Source: Fremontodendron californicum
Taxonomy: Eukaryota; Streptophyta; Magnoliopsida; Malvales; Malvaceae
Reading direction: 5' to 3'
Assembly (NCBI GenBank): GCA_030761205.1
Contig: JAULJL010000004.1
Span: forward strand, 22,479,172-22,543,171
Length of the DNA: 64,000 nucleotides
Part shown: piece after piece, positions 10,831-22,560 of the stretch
Numbering within the stretch: position 1 is the first letter of the stretch
Layout: every line of letters begins with the position of its first letter
Notes under the pieces: generated by a model
Told to the model about the DNA's origin: nothing
Databases searched by the model: none
Seen by the model: only the letters and a program-made list of their open reading frames with translations
Program-made: the position numbers and the translations under genes

Positions 10831-12965
10831 TCACTCTCGAGTTACATAAAAAGATTGTATTTGCTCATATTGGTCTTGAGCCTCTTCCAGGAAATTCAAA
10901 AGGCGCTGTCCATGTTCCCCTGTTGGGTTGATATCACACCTCAGAGTCTTTACCTTCTCCGACATCTCTCTGGCCTTGACGACAGCCTTGCGAATTTGCC
11001 TAGTCAAGTGGTCTATATACTGCTGCCGTCTTAAAGTCTCAGTCTTTCATCTAGAGCTAGCATCTAAAGCTAAGTCATTTGTCTAGCTCCATTCGGCCTT
11101 CCTCTCTCTGTATTCTCGGATGATGGCATCGATGTCAGTCTTTCGATCTTGCAACTGATGCTCTAAGGTCTGAATGTTTGCATGGAGTGTCTCATTCTCC
11201 TGGCGTAGCATGGATGTCCTTTCCCTCTCCTTTCCAAACTTTGCTTTCAATAGCTCATTCTCTTGCAGGCATCTTTCCAACTTGGTTGATATCAGTGACC
11301 GTGTATCTCTCCATTTTTGCCGCTCATGAGAAAATCGTGACTTCTTTTCCTTGTTGTCCTTAGCCTTACCCTTCCAGAAGTCCAATTCCTTCTGAAGCTT
11401 TTCTATCTCTTTCTTATGGGTGCTCAGAGACCTACTAGTTCCAGTGAACTGTCCTTTGGTTCTTAGCCTCTTGTTCTCTTCACGCAAGTCCCGTATATCG
11501 GATTGCGCCGTGTTTCTCTCTTTAACCAACCTTCGTGCCTTGGCCTCTTAGATCTCAAGGTCGGTCTTCAAATTTTTGACTTCCTCTTGAAGCTTATCAT
11601 ACTCATGCTTCAGTTTCCCTTTGTCCTTCTCTAATTCTTGCCTGACAAGCTCAATCTCCGAGAGTAGTACCCGCTCTGGCTGAAGGATTACTAGATAGAT
11701 AGAGGCATCATTGGCAGGGAGCACTATATCGTGGACCCTCTTGGCTCTCCAAACCAAATATCCGGGAGTAACGTTATCGGTATATCCCCCCAATTCTAAT
11801 CGGTGCAACTTTCTCCATGCCTTGATGAGTTCAAGTATTTTCTTCATGTACCCTGGCCCATCATATGCAAAATTCATCAAAGCAAGCCCATGAGTCATCG
11901 GGATGAAATGCTCAGACCCATACTGTCTTCGTAGTAGGAGAGGTGCATAGCTGATAGCTTCCCATTAACGGAACCCATGGTTTGTCTCCACAACTATACA
12001 GAATGGATCCCATCGGCATCCATGGAGCTCTCCAAGTGACGTCCTTTCGAGTTAAGCGACGAAGAGTTATTATCCATTGTTTCTTATCTTTTTTTTCTCA
12101 GCCATTCTTTCTTACAGAATTCCTTAAGAGGAATGAAAGTGCTGATGTAGGGACGAAGCTTTTCCTTATCATCCCCCCAGAAATGACTTTGGATCCAAAC
12201 ATATATGAGTTGTGCACATCCCTCGAAACTTCCCTCATCTTTTCTCCGACAGAAATTGAGTGACCTAAATATATGAGCAAGAATAGCAGGAACAAGATCC
12301 ATTTGTTTGCCTAGGCACTCAAAGAAATTCACTACAGCCATCTCAATGTGCCCCAAGATCTTTGGAAATATCACCAAACCATAGATTGCCCAACACACAA
12401 TCGTTCCCCGGATTGTTCATGATATAATATCGTAGGAATACCCATGGGATACAAACACTCGAACCCTTCTTCTTAATATTCGAGGAGTTGATCGGAATCT
12501 CCATACTCAACATGTCGAATAGCTTCCTACGAAATCTAACTGTCTTTTGCTACTTGCAGTATATCTTATTAGGGGTGGATGACTTGATATGGAGCAAGAT
12601 TGAATACTCCTCGATAGTGGGTGTCATATCTTCCCGATTGAGCGTGAAGCATCGGTAAGAGGGATCCCAAAATTGCACTACTGCCCTGATCAACTGCTCA
12701 TCTATTTGGATCGGGAGAAGTAATGCTATGTTGCCATACTCTTGGTGAACTCAATTTTCCTTGAAATTCCCTATTGTCCCCAAATCTCTTATAATTCTAT
12801 TAAATCATTTCGACCCGGATCTAAATGAACCGACTCGGGAAAAACGGACACGAAGCTTCTAGTCAAGCAGTCTCCCTTGTTAGCCTGATATTTTTCTGAC
12901 TCTGTTCGGACCTCTCGGTATGTCTTAGAAATAACTGACATTGGAGCAAGATCTCGGTGTTCCAT
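10831..12965 (-). pseudogene. E1 ORF0: plant-mobile-domain-like (DUF7745-type) protein with C-terminal coiled coil, degraded
   Basis: An extra ORF lies upstream of gag, a position typical of Ogre-type elements. The start at 12965 (MEHRDLAP) is chosen over the ATG at 13052 because E4's copy begins at the equivalent place. The conserved core EYGNIALLL, FWDPSYRCFTLNREDM and TPTIEEYS matches E4. I recall this family as DUF7745, related to the plant mobile domain; its role in the element is unknown. From about 11650 to 11090 the protein is highly charged and heptad-like (EREHE-type, rich in K, E, R, Q), probably a long coiled coil. Stops at 12789, 12719 and 11548 and several frame shifts destroy it. 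Full length would be about 700 residues. Confidence 0.75.
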
Positions 12966-13786
12966 GACCGTAACAAAAACCCCTCTGATTGGAATCCGTC
13001 TTAAGGCAAACACTCCTAAGTGACCATGATGCATGCAACGAAAACAAAGCAAAACAAAGGGAAATGAGTCAGTATTGGTATATAATAATCAAATCAATGT
13101 GATATTGAAATAGCTAAAGGTGAAAAGGTTTCCTCTTAGTGTTTCTAGCTTCGATATTTCTAACAGAAATTTGGCATGGTTTCGTCTAGGTTCACTACAT
13201 GCGGTTGCATTAGGTTCTAAAATGGCTCCAAATTGCTCCTTAATATTGCCGGTGAAGGCTAGTAAGGCACCCGATAAAAGCGGGTTAAATTTGTTAGAGT
13301 GTATTTCCCAGGTTTATACGGAGGTTATCACCCCATGAAGACGTAGGTAGTCTACCACTCCGAAAGTTTTTCGCTAGCCCATGCGAAGGTTAACACCTCA
13401 CGAGAGCATAGTTACTTTACTTCCACCTAAAGGACGGAACCCAGGTAGAGGGTTCATGTTATGCAACTGCAAGTATAGTGTGTGAGGAGGAACAAACAAA
13501 CCTTTCACCACCTATTCTATACCTCTATCCTAAAACCCGAGCAATTTAATAAAGACAAAATTAAACAATGTAAAGAATTAATTAAATAAAGAATAATAAT
13601 GACATGTTAAATGAAATAACCAGAGAACAGCAAAAATATGCATGCGCATGAGAATGAACACATTTGATTATTTTCAAAAATTTTCTTTTATTAGAAAATG
13701 GGAATTAAAAGTAAACGCTAACCCAAAACCGACAAAACTGAGACTTTTGATAACGCACGACTAATTCCAGGCCTGACTCTCTAAAG
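12966..13786 (-). other. E1 5' leader (untranslated)
   Basis: This stretch lies between the primer-binding site and ORF0. A block at 13180-13520 is shared with the leaders of E2, E3 and E4: ggttctaaaatggctcc, gtgaaggctagtaaggcacc, two copies of a motif with short inverted repeats, and ttcaccacctattct. No coding is supported. Confidence 0.7.
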
Positions 13787-13804
13787 TCCCCAGTGGAGTC
13801 GCCA
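13787..13804 (-). other. E1 primer-binding site (tRNA-Arg-like)
   Basis: The minus-strand TGGCGACTCCACTGGGGA starts three bases after the 5' LTR end. From memory it matches the 3' end of plant tRNA-Arg, the primer reported for Ogre elements. The site is nearly identical in E3 and shows single transitions in E4. Confidence 0.82.
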
Positions 13805-14559
13805 AGTTGTTGATACATGATCCGGGGGACCCATTCGAGTGAGGGGAAAACAACAGGCAGAGGAAAAGACGACTTAATTCCTCTTGAAATACAGGTCGAG
13901 GGTATGAAAACATCCTTGGAAAAAGAAATGGAGTCGCCACCAATCTTTTTTGGCTAAGTGTGATCGGCCATATATTAAAACCGGATTTTACAAAAACATT
14001 TTTAAATTAATTAAAGCATTTTTTAAAACCAATTTTGAAGTCTGCGCTTTAAACTAGAGAAAACAAGTGCGGGTATGTGCGGGGAAGGATTAGCAACCCC
14101 ACAACGCCCGTATGAAATGGTACCTTATGAGTAGGGCATTATCTTGAATCTCAGTAAAAACTCGATTTTGAAGTTGGCGTTTATAAATAATTCCCTTGAA
14201 AATTCATATTTTACTTGAAAAGGACCCGGAATTTACCAGCATAAAATTTTCCATATTTTTCGACAGACTCAGCAAAATATGGAATTTTTCATCGATTTTA
14301 AAATTCTCCAAATCATTTTCATTTTAAAAAGAATGTTCCGTTATTAATGATAATTGATGATATCCTCTTCGACAGACCCAACAGAGAATTCATGAATTAT
14401 TCTAACTCGGGAATAATCTTAATTTACAAAAACATCCTTTGTAAAAACATAGAAAATGATTATGATTATACAAAAATGTTACTAAGATCACAATTAAATA
14501 ATCATGCATATTTATCATGTCACGATAAACATTTTATTATGATCTAATAATAGAAATAA

Positions 14560-15500
14560 TAACATGACATATGATCGACATAGCACACAAAATGACATGT
14601 GAACAAAATCGACACGACATATGGATGACATGGAATAAGAATGAATGTCATGTGACATGGTATAAAATGGCACGGCATGTGAATGAAATCGACATGGCAT
14701 AAAAAATGGCCTATGGATGGCATGACATAAAGTGATGACATAAAATGTGACATGGCATAAAATAACATAGCATGTGAATGAAATCGACATGGCATAAAAA
14801 AATGGCATGTGAATGAAATCAACATGGCATACATAATGACAGAAAATGACATGGCTTAAAATGACATGGCATGTGAATGAAATCGACATGACAAGCAAGA
14901 TGACATGGCATATGAAATGGCATAAGATGACATGGCATGTGACATGGCATAAAATGACATAGCATGTGACATGGCATAAAATGACATGGAATGTGAATGA
15001 AATCGACATGACAAGCAAGATGTCATGGCATATGAAATGGCATAAGATGACATTGCATGTGACATGGCATAAAATGACATAGCATATGAATGAAATCGAC
15101 ATGACAAGCAAAATGACATGGCATACGAATGGCATGAGATGACATGGCATGTGACATGGCATAAAATGACATAGCATGTGAATGAAATCGACATGACAAG
15201 AAAGATGACATAGCGTATGGATGGCATGACATAAAGGGAAGACATAAATTGACAATGGCATGTGACATGGCATAAAATAACATGGCATAAAATGACATAG
15301 CATAAAATGACATGGCATGTGAATGAAATCGACATGACAAGCAAGATGATATGGCCTATGGATGACAAAATAACATGGCATGTGAGTGAAATCGACATGG
15401 CATAAAAAAATGGCATGGGTGACATAGCATAAAATGATGACATGGCATGTGTCATGGCATCAAAATGATGACATGGCATCGGTGACATGGCATAAAATGA
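14560..15500. repeat. gacatggcataaaat-type tandem array in E1 5' LTR
   Basis: A short basic motif (gacatggcat plus aaaat, about 15 bp) is organised in higher-order units of about 90-135 bp, marked by gaatgaaatcgacatgacaag at 14875, 14996, 15089, 15179 and 15312 (approximate). The E3 LTR has a few related words before the E4 insertion. Antisense translation gives Met/Cys/His-rich nonsense. Confidence 0.85.
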
Positions 15501-15849
15501 ATTAATTTGAGAATGATTAGGAATTTATTAATTCAAAATCTTTTCATGTTCCCCGGCAGACTCGGGAAAACATAGAATTCTTTTTTTATTATTTTGGAAT
15601 TTTCTAAATCATTTTATTTTATAAAAGGGTATTCCTTCGTTAATAATTGATGATAACCTCTCCGACAGACCCAACAGAGAAAACCATGAATTATTGAAAT
15701 TGGGGAATATTGCCTTATTTATTAAAATGTTATGAATAGCATAGCATGATAATAAAGGCATGGTATGGAAATGCACCTAGACTATGAATGACATAGTAAA
15801 TGATAATGACATGGAAAATGGCCTAAGATTGCATGACATAATTATATGA

Positions 15850-16110
15850 CCTAATATGCATGTCATAACCAAATCTTATGCAAGGCATGACCCAGACCTA
15901 AAACACAAGGAATGTCGAGTCTCATATAACAAAAATGCAAAAATGCAAACATGCATAATCATGCAAGATATGATACATGGCAAAATGCAATACCTAACCA
16001 AGTCAAAACACAAGAAAGGCCGAATCTCATATAACAAAAATGCAAAATGCAAGCATGCTTAATCATGCAAGATATGATACATGGCAAAATGCAAGACATA
16101 ACCAAGTAAA
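15850..16110. repeat. About 122-bp direct repeat, two copies, in E1 5' LTR
   Basis: Both copies contain tctcatataacaaaaatgc and catgcaagatatgatacatgg. It is a local duplication within the LTR. Confidence 0.75.
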
Positions 16111-16259
16111 ATCACAAGGAAGGCCGAATGGTAAAGGGAAAATATCATTACATGAAAATGATGTAAAAGTTAATATAACATAAAATAATGTAAAGAACAT
16201 GATCAAAATAAACATAGACATGCTAGGAAATAACAAGAAAAACTAGTAAACAAAACAAG

Positions 16260-16500
16260 GAAAGTTGAGCTCCATGGTTGGTACAAATTGGGCATAGCCC
16301 TCCCCTAACCATAATCACTTGATATTGTCAAGATCATGAAGCCTTTCCAACTCACAAATAAGAAAATAAACCAAGCTAACAACAAAATGGAGGTGAGCTC
16401 CATGGTTGGTACAAATGGGCATAGCCTTATCCTAACCATGGTCACTTGATATTTATCAAGATCATGTAGCCATTTCAACCTCTTTTATTTCATTTGTTTT
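16260..16500. repeat. About 120-bp direct repeat around agctccatggttggtac, two copies
   Basis: Both copies carry ctccatggttggtacaaat, gggcatagcc and cttgatatt.tcaagatcatg. The E2 right LTR also has two copies (37550-37770), whereas the E2 left LTR has one (22830-22915). Confidence 0.75.
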
Positions 16501-17499
16501 GAAAAATCAGACCATAAAACAAATAATAAACCTTCCACAACCATGTTTCCAACAATAAAAGTGCAAGACAAAGATCAAGGCAAGCACAAATGGGGCATTC
16601 GGCCATTTCAAAAAGGTTGTGGAATTGTTTTTCTTCCATTTTTCATGAAAAAGAAAAGATGAAAGCTTAAATGAACATTTCAAAACTTTTATTTTTATGA
16701 GAAAAGTGGTAGAAATCACATAGAAAATAAAGAAAACTACAAGAAAATTATGCTAGAGCTAGGTAGTAATGGCTACCTTCCAAGCTTTTTGGTAAAACCT
16801 TTCTTCCTTTCTTTCAAAAACCTATTTCTTGCCAAATTAGATACTGCCTCCTTCCTCTAAAATGACCAGCTCTTAAGGAAATAAAACATTCCCCTCTCCC
16901 TCTCCAAGGCTTGGCCGGTTGGCCTCCCATCCATTGGATGGATTGCCCTCATTTTTTTCCTCAATTCTAGCCATTAGATTGGGATCTTTTCATGACAACA
17001 TAAAAATATCATCTTGCAATTTGATCTTAGCCCTTAAAATCTGTACTCATCTTTCACAAATAACCTAGGCCATTGGATGACACAAAATCACTTGGATGCT
17101 CTCCTCTTTGGCTAAACCATCCCTCACCATTGGATGGTTTGTGCTCATCTTTCTTCCTCCACTTTGGCCATTGGATGTGGATCTTTTCATGACAAATAAA
17201 AATGTCATCTTGGCATTTGATCTTAGCCATTGAAGGGTGTGCTCATCTTTTATTCAATGCATCTAGGCCATTGGATGAAGGGGGGACTATTTGCAAAGTA
17301 TTAAAGATGGCATTTTTAGCTTGATAGTGACTAGTGAATTAAATTGATCAAGCCTTCCTTTCCCCTCTATGCTGGCCGGACAAGGCATGGGATGTTCAAG
17401 AATTTTATCCATCTTTCATATTTTTCTTAATTACAAATTGGCCATTTTCAGTTTCTTTTGGTAAAATTATCTTTTTGACCCTATAACTTAATTTAATTT

Positions 17500-18110
17500 C
17501 AAATGGACTCCAATTTCGGATTTTTTTCCAACTTATCCCATTCAATGTAAGACCTGATTCTGGAGGTTTTCAAATTTTTTGGAGCTTATTGGCTATTTTT
17601 TTGGATTTATCTCTGAAATTTCAGTGTAGTGCCTCCCAAATTTAGCCCTTTTCAAATAAGCTCTGATTTTGGATTTTTCTTCACCAATCTCTTCCAAAAA
17701 TTATGAAACTCAGATCTGGAAGTTTTAATAATTTTTCGAGCTCGTTTGCTATTTTCCCCAGAATTTCCTTTTGGAATTTCGGCTTAGTGCACCCGAAATT
17801 CACCTTTTTCATTTGAGCTCCGATTTCGGATTTCTCTTCACCAATCTCTTCCAAAAATTATGAAACTCAAATCTGGAAGTTTTCATAATTTTTTGAGCCC
17901 GTTTGCTATTTGTCCCAAAATTTCCTTTTGGAATTTCGGCTTAGTGCACCCGAAATTCACCTTTTTCATTTGAACTTTGATTCTGGATTTTTCTTCACCA
18001 ATCGCTTCCAAAAATTATGAAACTTAGATCTGGAAGATTTCATAATTTTTCGAGCTCGTTTGCTATTTTTCCCAGAATTTTCTTTTGGAATTTCTGAATT
18101 TGCCCTTTAA
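17500..18110. repeat. 157-bp tandem repeat inside E1 5' LTR
   Basis: This is the counterpart of 326-960 in the 3' LTR, with about four units carrying the same internal blocks. Confidence 0.83.
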
Positions 18111-18591
18111 CCTCAAAAACCTCGGTTTTGCTCAAAACGAGTCCGATTTCTGGATTTTCTTTTTCTACTCCCTCCGTCATATATTGAATTTGAGTTAGTC
18201 TAAAAACGCCCAATTTTTGCGATCAAATTCAATCCCGATTTAGTTTTCCCCAAATTTGCAGGATTAGGTCTTCCTCTCCACTGAATTTTCGCAACCCATA
18301 TTCCAGACTTCATATCATTCGTTGAAGATCTCGGATTGTCAAAATTCTTTCACCATTGTTCAGTTCAACTTCGAATCTTGATTTTGGCTGAGAGTTGACT
18401 TTTTTAGTGGTTGACTTCTTGAGGTTGAGTTTTTTTGGGGTTGACTTTTTCTGAGTTGACTTTTTGCGCTGACTTCCGAAACAAGATTTTGGGGACCCAT
18501 CTATGGAATGGTGGAAGTCTCTTTGCATTTCGGAGAGTTAAAAAGGAGAATTTTCCCGGTTTAGGGGGCCAGACAAAATTAGGTGTATACA

Positions 18592-18805
18592 AAAGAGAGA
18601 TCTTTTTTTTTTTTTTGCTTGGCCAAATGGCCTTCTATTTTGTAGAGAATGCTCATCTTTTTCCTTAGTCATGCTTTCTACAAGCTTTTCCGACCTCCTT
18701 TCCACATGGCTATTTCTTGTCCCCCTTCCTCATGGCCATCTCCTAAAATTAAGGATCTACTAACCTCTCATTGGCTCTAAATGCCACCTCAATTATTCTT
18801 GTTAT
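18592..18805. other. Orphan segment between E1 and the E3 gag fragment
   Basis: It contains a T run at about 18603-18617, then ttggccaaatggcc and catctttttcc, words reminiscent of the U3 parts of these LTRs. It does not continue the E3 gag reading frame, which becomes unrecognisable left of about 18806. It is probably a fragment of a related LTR joined by deletion or recombination. Confidence 0.4.
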
Positions 18806-18872
18806 ATTTTCAAACTTCGGAACTTTGAATTTCGGCGGGATGACCACATCAGGGATCAGGAGAAACTCTCTT
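18806..18872 (-). pseudogene. E3 gag fragment, left of the CACTA insertion
   Basis: The minus-strand frame reads REFLLIPDVVIPPKFKVPKF, the start of the gag capsid region. It corresponds to GLVIPPKFKMPDF in E1 and DLVIPPKFKVPDF in E2. The other half of the ORF lies at 41485-41797, beyond the CACTA element. Confidence 0.8.
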
Positions 18873-18887
18873 CACTACAACATAATA

Positions 18888-19260
18888 GATCTTTAGCGGC
18901 ATTTTTTTTCAACATTAACGATATTTATAAACGCCGCTAAAATTTTCCCAGCGTTTCTTGAAAATGCCGCTAAAAGTGCCACGAAAAACAGCGCCGGGAA
19001 TTTTAGCGGCGTTTTGAACAAAAACACCGCTAATTTCGCGGCGTTTTTAGGGATATTTGCCGGCGCTTATAAACGCTAGCGTAAGACTTCGGCTGATGGT
19101 ATTTGAGAACACATTAGTAGCGTTTTCTAGAGACAAACACTGCTAAATTCGTTCACTTAGCGGCGTTTAAAATCTACAAACGCCGCTAGTTGTTCTAATT
19201 AAGTTCTTTAAACATCACTAATTTAGCGGAGTTTTTGTTCTTGAAACGCCGCTAAATTTC
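18888..19260. repeat. CACTA left subterminal repeats
   Basis: About a dozen copies of a TAGCGGCGTTT-like motif and its complement AAACGCCGCTA, in both orientations. In this superfamily such motifs are transposase binding sites. From 19261 to 19403 the sequence is AT-rich and featureless up to the E2 insertion. Confidence 0.85.
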
Positions 19261-19398
19261 CAGAATTTTAAAAAATATATATAAATTTTTTATTTAGAAA
19301 TTATAATTAATAATATTATTAAATATATTTTACATTATAGTTTACAATCAACACATAACAGAAATATATCAAAATTTAATAGTATATTATAAAGTATC

Positions 19399-19403
19399 AA
19401 CAT
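19399..19403. repeat. E2 target-site duplication, left copy
   Basis: AACAT lies directly before the LTR start TGCCGCAACC and is repeated at 40043-40047 directly after the other LTR. Confidence 0.93.
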
Positions 19404-20199
19404 TGCCGCAACCTAAAAAAAATAACTTAACAACTCTCATCACAAAACTTTATTATTCGTTAAGCGTGACATTAAAAAAACTGAGGAAAAGTCGACTTAA
19501 TTCCTCTTAAAAAATGAAGGTTTTGAAAATGACATTGAAAAAGAAATGGAGTCGCCACCAATCGTTTTTAGCTAGGTGTGATAGGCCACCTATTAAAACC
19601 GGTTTTATAAAATATTTTAAAATTAATTAAAACATTTTTAAAACCAATCTCAAGTCTGCGTTATAAACCCGAGAAAATCGAAGAATCGGGTTCGGGACTC
19701 GGTTACATGCGGGGAAAGATTAGCACCCCAACAACACCCGTATAAAATGGTACCTTGTTAATCATGTGTTATCTCAAGTCTCGGTAAAAAGTTGGTTTTT
19801 AATTTAGTATTTCAAGTTAATTCCCAATTTAAATAAAAATAATTCTATTTTTAATTAAAAATGATCCGGAATTTATTAATTCAAAATTTTTCTATATTCC
19901 CCGACAAAATCGGCAAAATATAGAAATTTTTATTTATTTGGAAAATCTTCCAAATCATTCTCGTTTTTTGAAAGAAATATATTCCTTTCTTAATGATAAT
20001 TGATGACATTCTCTCCAGCAAACCCGGTAGAGAACTCATGAATTATTTTAACTCGGGAATATCTTTATTTTATTTCAAATCATTATCCTTTTTTTAAAAA
20101 CATTTTAAAAAATGAATATGAACATGTGTGACATAAATAAAATAACATAGCAAAGTCTAGATAATATAATGCAACTTAAATGATATGATATAATTTAAA

Positions 20200-20470
20200 T
20201 GGCATCATATATTCTAGATGAAATGAAATATCCTAAGTATCATGGTATATTATAAGTGAAATGAAATATCCTAAGTGACATAATGTATTATAAATGAAAT
20301 GAAATGTCCTAAGTAACATGATATATATTATAAATGAAATGAAATGAAATGAAATGATTTAAATGACATGAAATTCTAAATGAAATAATATGATTTAAAT
20401 AACATGGCAAATTTAAATGATATGGCATATTTTAGATGACATGACATATTCTAAATAATATAATCTAAAT
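20200..20470. repeat. Degenerate ~38-bp repeats in E2 3' LTR
   Basis: Repeated words aaatgaaatgaaatatcc, taagtgacat and gatatatt. The same region in the right LTR is 34900-35180. The E4 LTRs have a longer, cleaner version (46330-46700). Confidence 0.7.
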
Positions 20471-22088
20471 GACATGAAATGAAACATAAAATAATACTAT
20501 CATGTAATATGCATGAAAATAGAAATAATAATGCATGAACATAGTATATGATGTGACAAGAATAAATAACTAAATAAAAAGCATAGGATAACATATAATA
20601 TTCAAAAACATATAACAAACAACATAACATCATAAAATAAATAAAAATAATAACAATATCATGGAAATTATCAAAAATCACATATTATATAGTATGCATG
20701 AACATGGAAAATGCAATGCATGAAAATGTATTTTTTTCTTTAATTAAGGAAATCCATATATCTAAAAAGATATCCGCCTACCTTAGGAAAATATATCAAA
20801 TTAAATTTTCTAAAATCAAAATACTTTGTAATTGTTTGAAAACAATTTTGAAAATCTTGGATTAAAATTAAAAACCTAGCCAAACCCTTTAAAAATGGCT
20901 CTAATTTCCTAAATTTAAAATCCTGGACTTGACCACTTTTAACCCGAGATTTATAAAATCATTTTTTAAGTTTAAAAAGGTCTATAAACCACCATAAGAC
21001 AGTAGCTAGATTTCCTAATCCGCCCCTCTAAGTGCCTTAGCCAAATTAAACAATTGTTTTTCTTTTGAATTTAAATCTGCCTATATTGTCCAGTTTTAAC
21101 ACACGATTTTTTAACCTATTTTTAAAAATTCAAAAAAATATAAAAAAAAATATTGGAGACTCAGAACATGTAAAACTACAAGAGAAAAAATTGGCTTAAA
21201 TTTTTGATTGAAGATGACTGCCCAGAAAAATCGGGAAAGTTCAAGTACTGGGTGAAAAACTGTTTTGCCAAAACACATTTTTTTGCCTTTAATAAAATCT
21301 TTTAAAAATCAAAGTAAAAATGTTAGAGACTTTCCTAAAGACCCACAAACAGCAGCTAACACTTTTAAAAAGTTAGACAAAAAATTGGCTAAGTGAAAAA
21401 AATCACAAAGGTAGAATAATCAATATGACAACTCTTTAATTTTCCACAAGTATGCTCAAGTGAGCATGACTTTGAGCCATTGATTGGCCTAAGTCATAAA
21501 TCATGTAGCATGGCATGAAATGCATGAAAATACAGCAAAGTGAATGCATGAAAGGCATGGTTTAAAGTCTAAGTGATATGGAAAATGCATGGCATAAATA
21601 ACCTAAATGCCTAGCATGAGTTTGCATGGCATTAAATGCTATCCTAACTTAGCATGCATGAAATGTTTGATAATGCAAATGTGACTTTGACCTAATGTAT
21701 TATGAATATGCATGACAATACCAATGTGACCTAAGACCTAAATAGCATAGCAATGCATGGCAATACCAATATGATCTAAGACCTAATATGCATGGCAATA
21801 CAAAGATGGTTGAGACATAAAATGTGATGAGAATGCATGGGAATGTCATGAACATATAATGATCAATAAACCTAATACTAATGCATGAACAAACAACAAC
21901 TAATACACAATCTCAAGGCATAATAATGCAAAGCATGGTACCTAAACAAAATGCAAATGCATGACAAGGCAAGGAATGCATGAAGAGACCGAATGGCCAT
22001 TAGATAACCTAAGGCAATCCTATGTAGAAAATAACACAAACACTTGGCAAACCAAATCAAAATACATGATGTCATGGCATGAAGTGCT

Positions 22089-22560
22089 AACCTATCAACT
22101 AAAATGATGAAAATGCACATACAAGGCATGGAATGCATGAAGAGGCCGAATGGTCCTAAACCTAAATGAGTATGGCATTTTCGCAAACATCTAACATACT
22201 AACATGCAAGATATATAAACTTATGGTATGAAAATGCAAACCTATGAACTAAAATGATGAAAATGCACATACAAGGCATGGAATGCATGAAGAGGCCGAA
22301 TGATCCTAAACCTAAATGAGCATGGAATTTTCATAAACATCTAACATACTAACATGCAAGATATATAAACTTATGGTATGAAAATGCAAACCTATGAACT
22401 AAAATGATGAAAATGCACATACAAGGCATGGAATGCATTAAGAGGCCGAATGGTCCTAAACCTAAATGAGCATGGCACTTTCACAAACATATATCACACT
22501 AACATGCAAGATACACAAACTCATGGCATGGAAATGCAACCCTATCAACTAACATGATGA
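22089..22560. repeat. 150-bp tandem repeat in E2 3' LTR
   Basis: Just over three units start at about 22089, 22239, 22389 and 22541. Each contains gatgaaaatgcacatacaag, gcatgaagaggccgaatgg and ctaacatactaacatgcaag. It matches 36795-37270 in the right LTR. Confidence 0.87.

Larger units (their letters stand above)
1..18591 (-). mobile_element. E1: Ty3/gypsy Tat/Ogre-like LTR retrotransposon, left end cut by window
   Basis: Minus-strand element in the order 3' LTR (partial), polypurine tract, 3' UTR with minisatellite, integrase, second RNase H, RT, protease, gag, ORF0, leader, primer-binding site and 5' LTR. The last 1.36 kb of the left LTR aligns with 17174-18591 of the right LTR at roughly 94% by eye. 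Visible length is 18.6 kb; with a full-length 3' LTR it would be about 22 kb. The internal region (1360-13807) is 12.4 kb. All coding parts carry stops or frameshifts, so it is not autonomous now. The base after the right LTR is 18592 (aaaga follows); the matching target-site duplication lies left of the window and cannot be tested. Confidence 0.93.
13808..18591 (-). repeat. E1 5' LTR, complete (4784 bp)
   Basis: The borders are TGTTGATACA on the left (plus strand) and gtgtataca on the right, so it has the usual TG...CA ends. It contains several internal tandem arrays (14560-15500, 15850-16110, 16260-16500, 17500-18110) and, near the U5 end, a second copy of the primer-binding-site core at 13929-13939. 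No coding is supported. The long open frames at 14515-15488 come from the repeat array. Confidence 0.93.

Noticed and set aside
14515..15488. Long antisense open frames rich in Met, Cys, His and Ser, including one of 288 residues
   Set aside because: They are read from the gacatggcat array of the LTR. Three frames are open at once, as expected from a simple repeat.
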